Assembly: GCA_026003335.1 (NCBI GenBank)
Contig: BPHB01000001.1
Coordinates: 1,885,001 to 1,949,000, forward strand
Origin: Chitinophagales bacterium
GTDB taxonomy: Bacteria; Bacteroidota; Bacteroidia; Chitinophagales; CAIOSU01
Direction: 5' to 3'
DNA: 64,000 bases
Below, in pieces: positions 28,801 through 36,585 of this stretch. The notes beneath the pieces were generated by a model. The model was not told where the DNA came from, made no database searches, and saw only the letters and a list, made by a program, of their open reading frames with translations. The translations under genes were made by a program, and so were the position numbers. Position 1 is the stretch's first letter. Each line of letters opens with the position of its first letter.

Positions 28801-29128
28801 TACGATTGGTGTATTCCTTGCCTTTGTTTTCCAGGGGAAATGAAAGTATGGTCAGCCAATGACCGTTTTCCCGGTAGTGCAGAGGACCCGCCCCGATAAT
28901 TGCCGTATAGCTGCCATCAGGATTTTTAAAGTGCTTGGAGAATTCGGTACGTAGCGCCACCACCTCCTGCTCCATGCTGTAAGCACCAAAGGGGCCTTGT
29001 TGGTCCTGAAAATAAAGTCGCAGGGCTTCTGTTTCATCTGTTTGATTACGTTCACGCAGTTGATTTTGCGAAAAAACGGTAGCGAAGCATGTGCCGCTGA
29101 TAAGGACGAAGAGTAAATACTGCTTCAT
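22883..29128 (-). CDS. Giant secreted surface protein: beta-helix with glycine-rich insert and Ig-like repeats
   Basis: 2081 residues with a Sec signal (ends near FSQNQ). An N-terminal region of about 350 residues includes CBM-like and spore-coat-like segments. An Ig/PKD-like domain rich in cysteine follows (about 540-740). A DUF1565-like parallel beta-helix start lies near 752-910 (VRPAANGGVDAS, IRMATGNYTETQRVDIPSN). Glycine-rich tracts built of GGN, GAN and GGA triplets span about 915-1190. Then come several about 90-residue Ig-like repeats, each with a cysteine near the start (CIGASL, CIGAQL, CVGGSS), and beta-helix-like strands to the end. No T9SS type A or B sorting domain is visible; the last residues are NGTFVVNP. 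Probably an adhesin or sheath component. Function unknown. Confidence 0.8.
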   Translation of the reverse strand: MKQYLLFVLISGTCFATVFSQNQLRERNQTDETEALRLYFQDQQGPFGAYSMEQEVVALRTEFSKHFKNPDGSYTAIIGAGPLHYRENGHWLTILSFPLENKGKEYTNRKWAAVHNKHKMYFPERPGLSIVTKIHGQLYEDWAEPVLVWLDANGRPLQEIKANAASRGKASRDSLVYADIFPYTDAVILNSITSKKLNYILRSPAFLASKPAGAAYLAFREEIKAPAEWALAGTGVEKPPFSANNASQQFLQDISFKNTSGEPMLNILRPVYFERMAQGSCSDTEFDTTKRNPDAVMEGSYVLKKKNAGSYTTYILVPLSWLEAAHRKFPVTIDPVTDYYPGGTWPTHTANRPNNSGSWYCYVGTYAGRVYVYDISYGWIDDTWPFENPYMDGYASFNISSIPTNAVINSATTYWYRYGGRTCGDAIFLKHGMVQYNEYLANQPSCDVDGQRVRNNNGYYNGTGKNGTGWQSQAASTTDVTNALSGGQITMGWAYNGGDDCCTGCFLGVCACTGNDGDYHHIYGYQHSTLKPYIRIDYCVKPTITAHPSDIYICTSGSMPALSVTASGTALTYQWQVSNNTACSGASNWQNISGATNATYTPPKIAGTRLYRVVVTASDCPSGLSGRTVNSNCARVVVNVMNGTSNAPAGFPSPHGTGDNPPPIQFSNCGGLVLPGSSHILGTLQPPAIGAVNQVTSYSWSASGGSFTGTGSSVTWTAPTALGTYTITVTYNTSCGSFQSTCNVEVASPHCNYAYVRPAANGGVDASDRGGPDNPYATLAYAISQLGGRTHIRMATGNYTETQRVDIPSNVIIEGRYDAANGWRKQNDGSTNITFSATTTGSNPTVTEVSSTTRHLIGMAANGTSNWTLQDINVTTSAVTGTSSGGRGSSNYALWLNGASNYNIIRCQFTSGNASAGENGANGANGANGGNGGSGQTDSCNDSDFLSGGAGGAGGNNSWGGDGGNGGRGGNAAGNGRRSRPCNGSAGQSTNVAGGSGGTTPGTACQDNYSSHSCSRADGEWAYDNATAGNNGTPSYSPGSPASPNHSFGTYYVPSSQAAQGGHGSGGGGGAGGGSSSGEDCWYWNNNYGNSGGGGGGGGGGGQGGFGGFGGGGSFGIYRNNSNTGANLVDIVVSSGTAGAGGSGGSGGAGGSGGNGGSGNGGCSGDRATSAGGRPGKPGGAGGRGQDGAPGVSYQMYVVGSGASNPSTSIPTSPVVRILHDKGKPCINSEINLYKASGTWTLPSGLTFVNDRNETQTSYTTSSTNIKIYSTTTNATYDLTAPADFPGFLRIVSDNRPLPVITISPTSLCEGAGAEIQLTHTNAWGTQVEYEWVIFSAVTNNANSPLITINSSNPLVDVSALAAGSYKVRYRVREICCGWSRPVYASFTITPQPTQPNDLTKTAGSNFAQACEGTTGLSVNAATGSTGGAGTCVYEYAYQNTDGVWSDWQTAIPSLTAGVAPGYVRIKARRVCDGLACEASPETPAVEWEIFAQPVAGAVTRSSPSEQYVCIGASLVPTITGGTGGISATDEIQWRKGTSGSWNAYTGPINTATYGTGEYYFQTKRTTSGAGCNNTAWEPAGNGSLLWFVVDDPVAPLISKNPSDANVCIGAQLTVNVTQFGSGGAGSCQDEMRYSTNGGTSWSAWSTSVPNITATASGTVIMESRRNCSASGCNSNVNSVSWTVVIDPALSNPVLSNPSICVGGSSNVTSNLTGGTGTMNPVWEYYNGSAWVTVSNNTPAGATYTNTTSATMTISGITATGSFQYRRRLPATGIGCDATSASVTLTVVADPTWATNVVTPTSACLSAPITLNASFSGGVGGSVSWVRATSPGGSGTTVTSPDTPPLAGTYYYRPVYNATVSGCNLADGTETAVVISQPNLTSINASVSPVMATNDYLWNGLNSANWNSASNWYVLNGSNFVAATSIPTSTTNVYIVSQTTAVNCVSGTNHATVSSTESARNLYLDNDATLIISGSNVLNVHGNWTSEATSTFTYNTSKVVFKGNTNNTITSNGKKFYNVDIEKSASNKITVSDNYESVNKTHVISGTLEVPATITGKAKTAEVQTGANMNILSNGTFVVNP

Positions 29129-29568
29129 AGGCTATGCCATTATTTATTAATTGTGTTACATATTAATTGTTCAAAGAACAACCATCCTGCAGGAACCCTG
29201 CTGCTAGCTGCCTTGCATCAGCTTCTGCGTAATGTGGAGAGGACAACAGAGGAAAGTAAAGTTGCTTCATAATCTCACTTCCACTTTTTTCTCGTAGAAT
29301 TTACTTAAGCGGAAGTTATGAAATCTTGTGAAAATTTCCAAGAGGATTTTCATTAAGAAAAGAGAAAGAATTGGCCGCTCTGACCGTACGCTTTGGCATG
29401 AGCTGTTCTTAAAAAAGTAAAAGCGGAAATAGCCTGAAGGCTACTCTATCTGTTGGCGGCTGACTCCCTGAGTTTTTCGAGAACCTATGGAAGGAAGAAT
29501 TCTAAAAGTAATACTGTACCCTACCGGTGGCCAGTTTTACGGTCTTAAATCATTTCCGGGGCAAACAG
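29129..29568. other. Intergenic region between kynU and the giant surface protein gene
   Basis: 440 bases, AT-rich toward the giant gene. I see no credible ORF, tRNA or clear hairpin terminator. It must hold the promoter of the giant protein gene (minus strand), but no convincing TTTG/TAnnTTTG pair was found by eye. A short direct repeat TATTAATTG occurs twice near 29150-29170. Confidence 0.5.
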
Positions 29569-30834
29569 CTACAAAATTTTGTTCAAAACCTGTCCAAACT
29601 CAAACACTTCGGAGAAGGTATTGTACAGCGGCACCGGAGCCATACGAATGACATCCGGTTCACGCCAGTCCACGATGACACCTGCTTTTTTCAAGGCACC
29701 GTAGAGATGTTTACCTTCCTTGCCCACGTGAACGGAAAGCTGGCATCCCCGCTGATTTTTGTCCGCAGGAGTAATGATTTTAAGCGGATGCCTGGATTGT
29801 TTTGCAACATCGTGCAGAATAAATTCCAGATATCCGGTGAGTTTTTCACTTTTTTCCCGGAGGTTTTCCATTCCGGCTTCTTTAAATATTTCCAGCGATG
29901 CTTTGTGTATGGCCATGGGAAACACCGGTGCATTGCTGACCTGCCAGCCTGCCGCTCCGGGTTGGGGATGAAAAACATCGGGCATCTCAAAGCGGGTTTT
30001 TTCATCGTTGCCCCACCAGCCGGCAAGACGGGGCAAGTCAGGATTATTGCAATGCCGCTCGTGCACAAACGCACCGCCCACTCCTCCGGGGCCTGAATTC
30101 AGATATTTGTAAGTACACCACGCGGCAAAATCCACCTCCCAATCATGCAACTGCAGCAACACATTGCCTGCAGCGTGTGCCAGGTCAATACCCACCATGG
30201 CGCCCCCTTCATGACCGGCTTGCGTGACCGCTGGAATGTCAAAGAATTGGCCGGTATAGTAATTCACCCCACCAAGCAAAATCAGCGCGAGCTCGTGTTT
30301 GTGATTCTCAATGGAGTACAAAATATCTTCGGTGCGCAGGGTATATTCGCCAGGGCGCGGAGTAAGCTCAATGATGCCCTCCTGCGGATTATAGCCGCGG
30401 AGTTTTAATTGGGTTTGCACTGCATAGCGGTCTGAGGGGAAGGCATTTGCCTCCATCATGATTTTAAAACGCCTTCCCTGGGGCTGATAAAAGGAAATCA
30501 TCAGCAGGTGGAGATTCACGGTAAGGGCATTCATCAAGACGACTTCTTCCGGAAGTGCGCCTACCAGCTCACACTCTTCTTCAAAAAAATGATGATAATA
30601 AAACCAGGGATTTTTGCCGTGCAGATGCCCTTCCACGGCAAGCTGCTGCCAGTCGTGCAATTCCTGCTGAATTTTTTCGGAAACGGTTTTGGGCTGCAGC
30701 CCCAGCGAGTTGCCGCAGAAATAAATCAGCGGGCTGCCATTGCGATGAGGAATAAAAAATTTATCCCGAAAGGAGCGTAGCTTATCCTGCTGGTCAAGCT
30801 CAAGGGCAAAGGCAAGGGAATTTTCAAAAATCAT
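29569..30834 (-). CDS. kynU: Kynureninase
   Basis: PLP enzyme that splits 3-hydroxykynurenine (or kynurenine) to 3-hydroxyanthranilate (or anthranilate) and alanine. Start ATG 30834 (MIFENSLAFALELD) gives 421 residues, the usual length; an upstream in-frame ATG at 30876 would overlap the previous gene. Motifs are YFCGNSLGLQP (38-48), MNALTVNLHL, the cofactor-contact GIDLAHAAGN (D217, H220) and the Schiff-base lysine K243 in CTYKYLNSGPGG. It lies 14 bases after the glutamine amidotransferase stop on the same strand. It feeds the dioxygenase/ACMSD pair at 4.0-5.5 kb. Confidence 0.95.
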   Translation of the reverse strand: MIFENSLAFALELDQQDKLRSFRDKFFIPHRNGSPLIYFCGNSLGLQPKTVSEKIQQELHDWQQLAVEGHLHGKNPWFYYHHFFEEECELVGALPEEVVLMNALTVNLHLLMISFYQPQGRRFKIMMEANAFPSDRYAVQTQLKLRGYNPQEGIIELTPRPGEYTLRTEDILYSIENHKHELALILLGGVNYYTGQFFDIPAVTQAGHEGGAMVGIDLAHAAGNVLLQLHDWEVDFAAWCTYKYLNSGPGGVGGAFVHERHCNNPDLPRLAGWWGNDEKTRFEMPDVFHPQPGAAGWQVSNAPVFPMAIHKASLEIFKEAGMENLREKSEKLTGYLEFILHDVAKQSRHPLKIITPADKNQRGCQLSVHVGKEGKHLYGALKKAGVIVDWREPDVIRMAPVPLYNTFSEVFEFGQVLNKIL

Positions 30835-30848
30835 ACTACAACTTAAAA

Positions 30849-31562
30849 CTACCGGCCAAGGAAATTCGCCACCCATTTATCTAATAAGCTATGCAATAAG
30901 GCATTCTGGGCATCTGCATAATGCAGGTGAGCCAGAATGGTCTCAGCAGATTGCACATATTTTGCCGAAACAAGCTCTGCATCGCCTTCCTTCAACATTT
31001 CTTGCATAGAGACTTGTGTCATTTCTGGATGAAACTGCAATGCGATTACCTGCCTTCCGTAGGTAAAAGCTTGATGCCTGCATGCTTCGCTTTTTGCCAC
31101 ATGCACCGCCCCACGAGGCAAGTCAAATGTATCACCGTGCCAGTGGAAGGTAATGAATTCTCCCGGGAAAAAATGCAACAATGTGTTTTGTGCGGCCTCC
31201 AGCAGGTACACGGGGAACCAGCCAATCTCCTTATACTGATTTGGATAAACCCTGGAGCCGAGCACATGGGCAATCAGCTGTGCGCCCAGACATATGCCCA
31301 GCACATGCTTCTCATGTTGGATGAATTCTTCAATACATTTTTTTTCGTAATAAAGCCAAGGGTACTTTTTTTCATCATGCACACTCATCGGCCCTCCCAT
31401 GATAATGAGCATATCTGAGCTCTCTGCCGCAGGGAGATTGGCATTTTTCCACAGACAGACCTCATGGAGCTGATATCCGTTTTTGTTTACCCAATGAGAT
31501 ATACAGCCAAGCCCTTCAAAAGGGGCATGCAAAAGTGCATACACACGAAGGTTTTTTTTCAT
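30849..31562 (-). CDS. Class I glutamine amidotransferase-like protein
   Basis: 237 residues from ATG 31562 (MKKNLRVYALLHA); longer upstream frames are unlikely to be translated. The triad is complete: C91 in GICLGAQ, H178 and E180 in QFHPE. This is the stand-alone GATase type related to the GMP synthase glutaminase domain, without a synthase domain. Such proteins act as glutaminases or gamma-glutamyl hydrolases on unknown partners. Tight spacing to kynU suggests cotranscription, but a link to kynurenine chemistry is not shown. Confidence 0.8.
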   Translation of the reverse strand: MKKNLRVYALLHAPFEGLGCISHWVNKNGYQLHEVCLWKNANLPAAESSDMLIIMGGPMSVHDEKKYPWLYYEKKCIEEFIQHEKHVLGICLGAQLIAHVLGSRVYPNQYKEIGWFPVYLLEAAQNTLLHFFPGEFITFHWHGDTFDLPRGAVHVAKSEACRHQAFTYGRQVIALQFHPEMTQVSMQEMLKEGDAELVSAKYVQSAETILAHLHYADAQNALLHSLLDKWVANFLGR

Positions 31563-31740
31563 ACCATGAGCGAAGCTACAGCATACCAGGAAAAAAACCA
31601 TGTCCGGGAAAGTGTATACCCCACATTTGTAGTTCTGCCGCCCGTCTTGCACCATGTAAAGGGGCACCGCAGCTGCTCTTCCTTACCTTTATTTTTCTTT
31701 TTAAGAAAGCATTCCATTTACGCTTTTGTCCACATATAGG

Positions 31741-33360
31741 CTAATAGCGAACAACATTACTATGCTCCTGAATGAACCGCTGTTCACGATAAAATGCAGA
31801 CACCAGAACAAACAGTACCGCTGCAACCAGCATCAGCAAGGTAAAAAAGAGAAAATAAGATGAGCCCTTTAATTTATGCACATACACATGCTGGGGCTCA
31901 AATCTTCCCTGCATCAGAAGAGTTGAAACCGGTTGCTTGTTAATATCCAGTACTTCAAAAATATTTTGATCCGGATTATATGAGCCTATGATAAAAGTGC
32001 CCGAAAATACAACCGTATCTGCTTCACCATGAGCTGTAGTTTTTATCAGTGCTAAAGATTTAACCTTATCTGTTTCAATCCGGAGTCCTTCCCGAATACC
32101 TTCGGTATGCAACACATGGAAATACGTACGCGGGCCTGCAATTATGCTTTCTATCTGCACGGGGCGCAGAATAAAGTAGTTGACCTGCGTGGTTATGAAG
32201 TTACCCAATGTCACTGTCAACCAAAAGAATCCCATCACAAGCGACTTCATGGCAACGGGAGCCTGAGTATAGGAAAACTCCAGGGCTGTTATAGATACCA
32301 GCACTTCAGCCGTAGTGATAACAAAAAATGCCAGCAGCTGCCACCCCACGTGCACAGGAACATTCTGCTCCAGGTTTCTCTCAATCCAGCAGATGATAAC
32401 AAAAGAAAAAGCGGTAATAAATAACCCCAGAGAGATTTTCCGCAGATAAGTGAGCCGGAAAAACCGATTTAAAAAAGGATACACCCACAAGGAAAATACA
32501 GGAGCAAGCACAATAATCAGTAAGGGGTTAATAGCCTGAATCTGGGCGGGCAACACTTCAAACCGGATAAATCCAAGGTCAATGGTTTTTTGCATCAGCT
32601 CCCTTTCGGCCTGAAGTACCCATGTTGACCCCGTCTGGTCATACAAAGACCAGAAAACAGCTATGAACACGTAAACCAGGCTGAGTTTAAGCAGAATACG
32701 CAACCCATCAGGATGGAAAACTTCCTTTTTAAAAGCTTTCCACCCTACCGGAGGAATGGCGATATATTTTTTTCTGCCCCTCCAGAACACATATGTAGCC
32801 AAGCACATCAGAATACCCGGGAGACCAAAAGCCACGGCAGGTCCATGCCATGCAAGCAGGAAAGGCGTAAGCAGGGTAGAAAAAAATGCGCCCACATTTA
32901 TGGAAATGTAGAAATACCCGAAAACTCTTTCCAGCAAGTGACTATTTGAAGTATTAAACTGATCTCCTACATGAGACGAGACGCACGATTTGATACCCCC
33001 CGCTCCGATGGCAATCAGCCCCAATCCAATAGCAAGACCTTGTGTATTTTCCCATAAGGCAATTACAGCATGCCCCAGACAATAAAACAGCGATAACCGG
33101 ATAATGGTCTTGTATTTACCCCACCAGATATCAGCGAGCAGTGCCCCGGCAAGCGGAAGAAAATAGGCCGCCATAACGAAACTGTGCTGCCAGATAGTGG
33201 CTTTCGCTTCACCCAGCATAAGAAATTGTGTCATATACACAATCAGGATGGTTTTCATACCGTAAAAGCTGAATCGCTCTGCCGCTTCGTTGCCTATGAT
33301 GTACGGGATGCCGGAAGGCATGCCCCCTTTGCGGGAAGTTTCTTTTTGTGGATGCTCCAT
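31741..33360 (-). CDS. POT/PTR family proton-coupled oligopeptide transporter
   Basis: 539-residue major facilitator membrane protein with the POT signatures: the proton-coupling ERFSFYGM near residues 29-35, the FYISINVGAF segment, and FWSLYDQTGSTW in the middle. A periplasmic or loop insertion of about 100 residues before the last helix (about 400-500) is typical for Bacteroidota members. Imports di- and tripeptides with protons. Divergent from tetR with 150 bases between starts, which include the long operator palindrome, so it may also respond to the TetR protein. Confidence 0.9.
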   Translation of the reverse strand: MEHPQKETSRKGGMPSGIPYIIGNEAAERFSFYGMKTILIVYMTQFLMLGEAKATIWQHSFVMAAYFLPLAGALLADIWWGKYKTIIRLSLFYCLGHAVIALWENTQGLAIGLGLIAIGAGGIKSCVSSHVGDQFNTSNSHLLERVFGYFYISINVGAFFSTLLTPFLLAWHGPAVAFGLPGILMCLATYVFWRGRKKYIAIPPVGWKAFKKEVFHPDGLRILLKLSLVYVFIAVFWSLYDQTGSTWVLQAERELMQKTIDLGFIRFEVLPAQIQAINPLLIIVLAPVFSLWVYPFLNRFFRLTYLRKISLGLFITAFSFVIICWIERNLEQNVPVHVGWQLLAFFVITTAEVLVSITALEFSYTQAPVAMKSLVMGFFWLTVTLGNFITTQVNYFILRPVQIESIIAGPRTYFHVLHTEGIREGLRIETDKVKSLALIKTTAHGEADTVVFSGTFIIGSYNPDQNIFEVLDINKQPVSTLLMQGRFEPQHVYVHKLKGSSYFLFFTLLMLVAAVLFVLVSAFYREQRFIQEHSNVVRY

Positions 33361-33445
33361 TATTCAGGTAAATGAAAAAATGGCTCTAATCTAAAGAATA
33401 ATACGTCCTCTGAAGTAATGGCAGAAAAGAGTTTCGGTCACCGGG

Positions 33446-33489
33446 TTTATTTGGCTTTACCAAACATGCGTTTGGTAAGGCCAAATAAA
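33446..33489. promoter_or_regulatory. Long TetR-type operator palindrome
   Basis: Two 20-base arms separated by ATGC that match at 19 of 20 positions. The inner core TTACCAAAC-N4-GTTTGGTAA (33457-33478) is the same as the fadE operator. The outer part adds TTTATTTGGC on the left and its mirror on the right, so CCAAA/TTTGG half-sites occur four times. The core covers the -33 box of the tetR promoter, consistent with autorepression. Confidence 0.82.
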
Positions 33490-33502
33490 GACCTTACCTT
33501 TG
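33471..33502 (+). promoter_or_regulatory. Predicted promoter of the tetR-fad operon
   Basis: -33 box TTTG at 33471-33474, a 20-base spacer and a perfect -7 box TACCTTTG at 33495-33502. Transcription would begin around 33508, almost at the ATG (33511), so the mRNA would have nearly no leader. The -33 box is inside the right arm of the operator. Confidence 0.6.
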
Positions 33503-33510
33503 AATCATCT

Positions 33511-34104
33511 ATGCCGAAACAAAAAGTCAATAAAGAATATGTCGTACACCAGGCACTGAAGATGTTTCGCAAAAAGAGTTACCATCAGTGTACAATGGCC
33601 GACATAGGTGAGGCAGTTGGTTTGCTGAAAGGCAGCATTTATCACTACTTCAGCAGCAAGGAAGAACTGATGAAAGAAGTGATGATCTATGTACACAAGT
33701 TTTTCAAAGACCAGGTATTTGTCCATGCTTATGATAAAAACCTGCCGGCCCGCGTTCGTCTGGAGAAAATGATCCAGGTAGCCGAGCATGTTTTCCTTGG
33801 CCCTGAAAACGGAAATATCATGGGCAACATCGGTCTGGAGACAGCACATGTCAATCCGGAATTTCAGGAGCTGATACAAGTATTTTTCAAACAGTATATG
33901 AAGGCACTGAAAACCATTTATGCAGAAACCTACCCTGAGGAAAAGGCCCAGGAACTGGCCGAACAGGCCATGGCCGAAATGGAAGGATCGCTCATGCTGT
34001 CACGCATATTTAACAAGAAAGATTATTTTCTCAAAGCCAATCGCAGAATTCTGGAGCGCATGGACACTGTTTCAAACGGGCGTTTGGCAAAAACCAGGAA
34101 TTAG
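33511..34104 (+). CDS. TetR-family transcriptional repressor, probable fatty-acid-degradation regulator
   Basis: 197 residues from ATG 33511; an upstream in-frame ATG at 33418 lies in front of the promoter and operator and is rejected. N-terminal TetR helix-turn-helix at about 24-45 (MADIGEAVGLLKGSIYHYF, SSKEEL). The C-terminal ligand domain is of the AcrR/FadR-like type. First gene of tetR-fadN-fadA-fadE, the order also seen for the fadNAE operon controlled by the TetR-type FadR in Bacillus subtilis. The shared palindrome at its own promoter and at fadE (9.1 kb) supports repression relieved by acyl-CoA; the ligand is inferred. Confidence 0.88.
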   Translation: MPKQKVNKEYVVHQALKMFRKKSYHQCTMADIGEAVGLLKGSIYHYFSSKEELMKEVMIYVHKFFKDQVFVHAYDKNLPARVRLEKMIQVAEHVFLGPENGNIMGNIGLETAHVNPEFQELIQVFFKQYMKALKTIYAETYPEEKAQELAEQAMAEMEGSLMLSRIFNKKDYFLKANRRILERMDTVSNGRLAKTRN

Positions 34105-34146
34105 GTATTTTTGTTAACCTATTTACAAACCATAAAAAACACCATC

Positions 34147-36585
34147 ATGGATGCAGTAGCTGAAAAACCCAAAGCACAAACCCCTGCCAGAAAAACCCAG
34201 AGACACATCCGCTCGGTAGCAGTTCTGGGTTCCGGTGTGATGGGCTCCCGCATTGCCTGTCACTTTGCGGGCATTGGCGTCAAAGTGCTCCTTCTGGACA
34301 TTGTTCCCAGGGACCTGCCTGAAAACCTGAAAAACGACCCCGCTGAGCGCAACAAAATTGTAAACAGTTCTCTCCAGGCCGCCCTGAAAGGCAAACCGGC
34401 CGCCATCTATGATACTGCCTTTGCTTCCCGCATCACTACCGGCAACTTTGAAGACAATATGAAAGATATAGCTTCTGTTGACTGGGTATTTGAAGCCGTC
34501 ATTGAAAACCTGGAAATCAAGAAGAAAGTCTTTGCCGAAGTAGAAAAATACCGCACTCCTGGAACTATCGTTTCCACCAACACTTCCGGTATTCCGCTGC
34601 ATAAAATGCTGGAAGGACGCAGCGAAGATTTTCAGAAAAATTTCATAGGTACCCACTTCTTCAACCCACCCCGTTATCTGAAACTGCTGGAAATCATTCC
34701 GACTCCCAAAACCGATCCCGCTCTTGTGGAATTCATGATGGAATATGGCGATAAGTATTTAGGCAAAACCACTGTGCTCTGCAAAGATACTCCAGCCTTT
34801 ATCGCCAACCGCATCGGGGTGATGAGCGTCATGTCGGTTTATCATCTGATGAATGAACTGGGCCTTTCCATCGAAGAAGTAGATGCACTCACCGGCCCCA
34901 TATCCGGCAAACCCAAAACGGCAACCTTCCGGCTTGGTGACCTCATCGGCATTGATACCCTGGTAAAAGTGGCCAACAACGCCTATCAGGACTGCGTCAA
35001 CGATGAATCCAGGGACCTTTTTGTAGTGCCCGACTATATCAATAAAATGGTCGAAAAAGGCTGGACAGGAGACAAAGCCGGACAGGGCTTCTATAAAAAG
35101 GTGAAAACCCCGGATGGCAAAAAAGAAGTCTACGTCATCGACCCAAAAACACTGGAATATAAGCCCCTCGCCAAACCAAAACTGGAAATCGTCAGTGCAG
35201 TGAAAGGCGTGGAAGACCTTCGTGAGCGCCTTCTCCTTATCCATAAAGCCACAGACAAGGGTGCCGAATTTTTAAAGAAACTTTCGGCCTATGTGTTTCA
35301 ATACTGCACCAACCGCATTCCGGAAATAGCCGATGACCTTTACAAAATTGACGATGCAGTAAAAGCCGGCTTCGCATGGGAGCTCGGACCCTTTGAATCA
35401 TGGGATGTCATTGGCGTTGAAGAAGGAGTGAAATACATGGAAAGCATCGGCAAAAAACCCAATCAATGGGTGTATGACATGCTTGCAAAAGGCATCACTT
35501 CTTTCTACAAAGTAGAAAACGGAGTGCGCAAATACTATGACATTCAAACCAAAGCCTACAAGGCCATCCCCGGACGCGAGGCCTTTATTCTGCTGGACAA
35601 CCTGCGCGGACAGAAACCGGTATGGAAAAATGATGGTACCACCCTCCATGATATTGGGGACGGAGTCCTCAATCTGGAGTTTCACAGCAAAATGAATTCG
35701 CTGGGACCTGAGGTCATTGAAGGCATCAATAAAGCTATTGACATTGCCGAAAACGAAGGCTGGAAAGGATTGGTTATTGCCAACAATGGTCAAAACTTCT
35801 CTGTTGGAGCCAATCTGTTTATGATTGTGATGATGGCCGTACAACAAGAGTGGGATGAACTGGAACTGGCCGTGAGGACTTTTCAGAACACCATGATGCG
35901 TGTGCGCTACTCGGATATCCCTGTGGTAGTTTCACCCCATAATATGACCCTCGGAGGCGGATGCGAGCTTACCCTGCATGCCGACAAAGTGGTTGCTGCA
36001 GCAGAAACCTACATTGGGCTGGTAGAAGTTGGCGTAGGCCTGATTCCCGCAGGTGGCGGCACCAAAGAACTTGTGCTACGCGTTTCTGACTCCTTCCGCA
36101 AAGGCGATGTGCAACTTAATCGCCTCCAGGAAGCTTTTGTCAACATTGCAACTGCCAAGGTAGCCACCTCAGCCTACGAAGCCATGCACATGGATATCCT
36201 GAAGAAAGATCGCGACATCGTCATTCTCAATAAAGACCGGGCTATTGCCGCTGCAAAACAAGAAGTGCTTCGCCTGTATGACCTGGGCTACACCAGACCT
36301 ATCATGCGAGAAGACATCACTGTTCTCGGACGCACTGCACTCGGGGGCCTGTATTCAGGCTCCTACGGCTTCTACTTCGGCAACTACGCCACCGAGCATG
36401 ATTATCTCATCGCCAGAAAACTGGCCTATGTGATGACCGGTGGCGACTTGTCCGGTGAGCAAAAAGTATCAGAGCAATATCTGCTTGACCTGGAACGGGA
36501 GGCCTTCCTCTCGCTCTGTGGTGAGCAGAAAACGATAGAAAGAATGCAGCACATGCTGGAAAAAGGGAAACCGTTGAGAAATTGA
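34147..36585 (+). CDS. fadN: 3-hydroxyacyl-CoA dehydrogenase/enoyl-CoA hydratase, FadN type
   Basis: Bifunctional beta-oxidation enzyme of 812 residues from ATG 34147; a TTG at 34111 is less likely. Domain order is dehydrogenase first (LGSGVMGS, residues 28-34; ENLEIKKKVF; THFFNPPRYLKLLEI), then the helical C-terminal dehydrogenase domains, then enoyl-CoA hydratase from about residue 500 (NFSVGANLF; LGGGCEL; EVGVGLIPAGGG). This order is that of Bacillus FadN and opposite to E. coli FadB. It lies 42 bases after tetR. It carries out hydration and NAD-dependent oxidation, passing 3-ketoacyl-CoA to the thiolase. Confidence 0.95.
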   Translation: MDAVAEKPKAQTPARKTQRHIRSVAVLGSGVMGSRIACHFAGIGVKVLLLDIVPRDLPENLKNDPAERNKIVNSSLQAALKGKPAAIYDTAFASRITTGNFEDNMKDIASVDWVFEAVIENLEIKKKVFAEVEKYRTPGTIVSTNTSGIPLHKMLEGRSEDFQKNFIGTHFFNPPRYLKLLEIIPTPKTDPALVEFMMEYGDKYLGKTTVLCKDTPAFIANRIGVMSVMSVYHLMNELGLSIEEVDALTGPISGKPKTATFRLGDLIGIDTLVKVANNAYQDCVNDESRDLFVVPDYINKMVEKGWTGDKAGQGFYKKVKTPDGKKEVYVIDPKTLEYKPLAKPKLEIVSAVKGVEDLRERLLLIHKATDKGAEFLKKLSAYVFQYCTNRIPEIADDLYKIDDAVKAGFAWELGPFESWDVIGVEEGVKYMESIGKKPNQWVYDMLAKGITSFYKVENGVRKYYDIQTKAYKAIPGREAFILLDNLRGQKPVWKNDGTTLHDIGDGVLNLEFHSKMNSLGPEVIEGINKAIDIAENEGWKGLVIANNGQNFSVGANLFMIVMMAVQQEWDELELAVRTFQNTMMRVRYSDIPVVVSPHNMTLGGGCELTLHADKVVAAAETYIGLVEVGVGLIPAGGGTKELVLRVSDSFRKGDVQLNRLQEAFVNIATAKVATSAYEAMHMDILKKDRDIVILNKDRAIAAAKQEVLRLYDLGYTRPIMREDITVLGRTALGGLYSGSYGFYFGNYATEHDYLIARKLAYVMTGGDLSGEQKVSEQYLLDLEREAFLSLCGEQKTIERMQHMLEKGKPLRN

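Noticed and set aside
33418-33510. Extended N-terminus of TetR from ATG 33418
   Set aside because: It would place the promoter and operator inside the coding region and adds 31 residues unlike TetR proteins.
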